In this document: in pieces, positions 62,388 through 64,000 of the stretch
Numbering within the stretch: the stretch's first letter is position 1
Layout: the number at the start of each line of letters is the position of its first letter
Assembly (NCBI RefSeq): GCF_000422425.1
Contig: NZ_AULT01000010.1
Location: 62,001 to 126,000 of the forward strand
Direction: 5' to 3'
Length of the DNA stretch: 64,000 bases
Source: Oceanospirillum beijerinckii DSM 7166
GTDB taxonomy: Bacteria; Pseudomonadota; Gammaproteobacteria; Pseudomonadales; Halomonadaceae
The notes under the pieces: model-generated
What the model was told of the DNA's origin: nothing
The model's input: only the letters and a program-made list of their open reading frames with translations
Databases searched by the model: none
Made by a program: the position numbers and the translations under genes

Positions 62388-63278
62388 CTATGCTCGCTCA
62401 ATCTCGTTAGGCAGGTGTTCCTGCATAAAATCTACAAAGGCGCGACTGGCTTTGGACAGATAGTGATTTTTCTTCCAGCCCAGGCCGATATAAAGCGGGA
62501 TCTTGGGCTCAAAGGGCAGAGTTACTACGGGATCGCCTGGCTTAACAATACGCGACAGCCCGGTACTTATCCCGACCTCGCTGACTACCATGGCTTTAAG
62601 CAGATCAATCAGGTTGGTTTCAAAACGGATATCGAGTCGAATATGCTGCTGTTTGGAATATTGGCTGACCGCTTCACGCAGGAAATAACCTTCTCGAAAT
62701 AGCACCAGGGGCTGCTGGCAGAAATCGGCCAGTTTCATTGAGCTTTGTTTTGATAGTGGGTGATTACAGGGCACCAGAGCGACCATATCTTCTGCAAACA
62801 GGTTGACGCAGCGGATCTGATCATGGGGGCGGTCAGAGCGAATCAGGGCAATGTCCAAGGCTCCTTCCAGTAGCATCTGTTGCAGAGAGGCCGTTCCGGC
62901 TTCGATCAGGTTGATTCTGACCTTGGGGTATTTCTGCTTAAATTTAGCCAGTACATTAGGTAAATAGTAGGAACTGAGCATGCTGGAGGCACCAAATTGT
63001 ATGGTGCCAGTCTCGATGCCCTTCAGTTCCTGGATCTCTAATTCCGCCTGATTGACCGATTCCAGAATACGTTGCGCGTGCTTTAACAGCACCTCTCCAT
63101 CTGCAGTCAGAGTCATCTGGCGCTCTGCCCGGTTAACCAGTTTAAGTCCGACCTCATCCTCTAACTTCTTGATTGCCATACTTAAAGCCGGTTGGGCGAT
63201 GCCCAGATGAGTTGCGGTATGGGTGAAGTTACCGATCTTAGCCAAACTACAGAAATACTTGAGCCGTTTCAGATCCAC
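62388..63278 (-). CDS. gcdR: LysR-family regulator GcdR
   Basis: 296 residues from GTG 63278 with GAGGAG upstream. N-terminal helix-turn-helix of LysR proteins: LKRLKYFCSLAKIGNFTHTATHLGIAQPALSMAIKKLEDEVG in outline, then the periplasmic-binding-protein-like effector domain (GTIQFGASSMLSSYYLPNVLAKF, ALDIALIRSDRP, EVGISTGLSRIV). It is divergent from gcdH, the classical place for GcdR, the activator of glutaryl-CoA dehydrogenase genes in Pseudomonas. The conserved 38-bp element lies 38 bases upstream of its start, suggesting autoregulation. Effector probably glutarate or glutaryl-CoA (inferred). Confidence 0.82.
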   Translation of the reverse strand: MDLKRLKYFCSLAKIGNFTHTATHLGIAQPALSMAIKKLEDEVGLKLVNRAERQMTLTADGEVLLKHAQRILESVNQAELEIQELKGIETGTIQFGASSMLSSYYLPNVLAKFKQKYPKVRINLIEAGTASLQQMLLEGALDIALIRSDRPHDQIRCVNLFAEDMVALVPCNHPLSKQSSMKLADFCQQPLVLFREGYFLREAVSQYSKQQHIRLDIRFETNLIDLLKAMVVSEVGISTGLSRIVKPGDPVVTLPFEPKIPLYIGLGWKKNHYLSKASRAFVDFMQEHLPNEIERA

Positions 63279-63316
63279 TGGATGCCACTCCTCATGCGGG
63301 TTAGGGCTATCAACTT

Positions 63317-63354
63317 AAATTATTGAAACTATATCTATCATATATTGTACTTAT
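63317..63354 (+). promoter_or_regulatory. Conserved 38-bp element, candidate GcdR operator (gcdR-gcdH copy)
   Basis: Same element as at 44538-44575, with all six differences outside the core: AAATTAT, AAACTATAT and CATATATTGTACTTAT are shared, and the TATAT-N5-ATATA dyad is kept. It lies between the divergent gcdR and gcdH genes, as expected of a LysR-type operator. Confidence 0.75.
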
Positions 63355-63456
63355 CAGTCACGCCCGGCTAACTTTTCTGTACTGAATAATTCCAAACATA
63401 ATCAGGTAAAGATTCCATGGCCTTGATTTGGCCCATTGGATGATGACCATTTTATG

Positions 63457-63496
63457 AAACGGTTTTAATTAACCCTTGTGGGATTAAAGCCGTTTT
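63457..63496 (+). other. Terminator-like hairpin in the gcdH leader
   Basis: AAACGGTTTTAAT pairs with ATTAAAGCCGTTT (one G-U), with an inner CCC-TTGT-GGG stem and a TTTT tail. It ends 15 bases before the gcdH ATG, so it interrupts the leader downstream of the GcdR element. Attenuator or mRNA-stability hairpin. Confidence 0.55.
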
Positions 63497-63511
63497 AGAC
63501 AGAGGTGAGAC

Positions 63512-64000
63512 ATGAGCGAGCGTGCAGCATTTAACTGGGATGACCCTTTCAATCTGGATCAGCAACTGACCGAAGAAGAGCGCATGGTGCGCGATATGGC
63601 CCGTGAATACTGCCAGAGCAAGTTGCAGCCACGGGTTCTTCAGGCGAACCGTGATGAGATCTTCCACCGTGAAATCATGAACGAGATGGGTGAGATGGGC
63701 CTGCTGGGCAGCACTCTGCCTGAGAAGTACGGCTGTGCGGAAGTGAATCACGTTTGCTACGGTCTGGCGGCCCGTGAAGTAGAGCGCGTGGACAGTGGTT
63801 ACCGTTCTGCGATGAGTGTGCAATCCTCACTGGTGATGCACCCTATCTACGCTTATGGCTCTGAAGAGCAGCGTGAAAAATATCTGCCGAAGCTGGCCAC
63901 CGGTGAGTGGGTGGGTTGTTTCGGTCTGACCGAACCGGACGTAGGTTCTGATCCAGGCGGTATGAAAACCTGTGCTGAGCGTGTTGATGGCGGTTTCCGT
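63512..64000 (+). CDS. gcdH: Glutaryl-CoA dehydrogenase (3' end cut by window)
   Basis: First 163 codons of an acyl-CoA dehydrogenase. The start ATG has an AGAGGTGAG site. The sequence [60 protein letters not shown] and [18 protein letters not shown] is diagnostic of GcdH, which oxidises and decarboxylates glutaryl-CoA to crotonyl-CoA. [10 protein letters not shown] is the FAD/substrate signature. The catalytic Glu lies in the missing part. Divergent from gcdR. Confidence 0.95.
   Translation, partial: MSERAAFNWDDPFNLDQQLTEEERMVRDMAREYCQSKLQPRVLQANRDEIFHREIMNEMGEMGLLGSTLPEKYGCAEVNHVCYGLAAREVERVDSGYRSAMSVQSSLVMHPIYAYGSEEQREKYLPKLATGEWVGCFGLTEPDVGSDPGGMKTCAERVDGGFR

Noticed and set aside
1-64000. 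CRISPR arrays, tRNA/rRNA genes, insertion sequences, prophage
   Set aside because: No evenly spaced identical repeats, cloverleaf sequence, transposase, integrase or phage structural gene was recognised.

Overview
The window looks like a chromosomal segment of a marine gammaproteobacterium, most likely of the Oceanospirillaceae/Oceanospirillales type. This is inferred from the rho-ubiD, glnE-heptosyltransferase and Pseudomonas-like cox blocks, an acrylyl-CoA reductase (AcuI), NhaB, TRAP transport and moderate GC; no rRNA or tRNA is present to fix the taxonomy. I see no rRNA, tRNA, CRISPR array, prophage or insertion sequence.

Layout. 1-7.3 kb: 3' part of rho, ubiD, an iron-sulfur flavin reductase, folM, a 42-residue membrane peptide behind an FNR/Anr-type box, acuI and a divergent GntR regulator. 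7.4-17.3 kb: a secreted unknown, nhaB, glnE, a degenerate heptosyltransferase-like gene, YitT, an AT-rich orphan gene and a TSUP permease. 17.5-25.5 kb: an RND efflux pair, then two facing signalling groups: response regulator-CheC-diguanylate cyclase on the plus strand, and histidine kinase-response regulator on the minus strand. 25.6-32.1 kb: trpS, purT and a run of small metabolic and repair genes (gamma carbonic anhydrase, two Nudix enzymes, a NIF3-like domain, an RluA-type pseudouridine synthase). 32.4-42.1 kb: a complete aa3-type cytochrome c oxidase operon on the minus strand (ctaC, ctaD, ctaG, ctaE, SURF1, a SCO-like protein, ctaA, ctaB, Yip1), with the small accessory genes DUF2909 and DUF2970. 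42.2-44.3 kb: a PAS-GAF-PAS-GGDEF protein.

44.5-64 kb is the most interesting region. It carries genes for what looks like an integrated C5 (lactam/glutarate) catabolic island: glutarate CoA-transferase (gcdG), a KfrA-like protein, a two-subunit ATP-dependent lactam/hydantoin hydrolase (OplBA type) with its AraC regulator and an NCS1 permease, a TRAP dicarboxylate transporter with a Usp protein, glaR-glaH-lhgO (glutarate to L-2-hydroxyglutarate to 2-oxoglutarate), and gcdR-gcdH (glutaryl-CoA dehydrogenase, cut by the window end). Both known glutarate routes are therefore encoded side by side.

A 38-bp element is conserved (32 of 38 positions) upstream of gcdG and in the gcdR-gcdH intergenic region, 18.8 kb apart. 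Its 16-bp core recurs with one mismatch upstream of the TRAP operon. I read it as the GcdR operator, tying the scattered genes into one regulon. A structured RNA candidate (multi-stem fold plus its own terminator) lies between the lactamase genes and the AraC gene. Function assignments come from reading the protein sequences against known families; no database search was possible.
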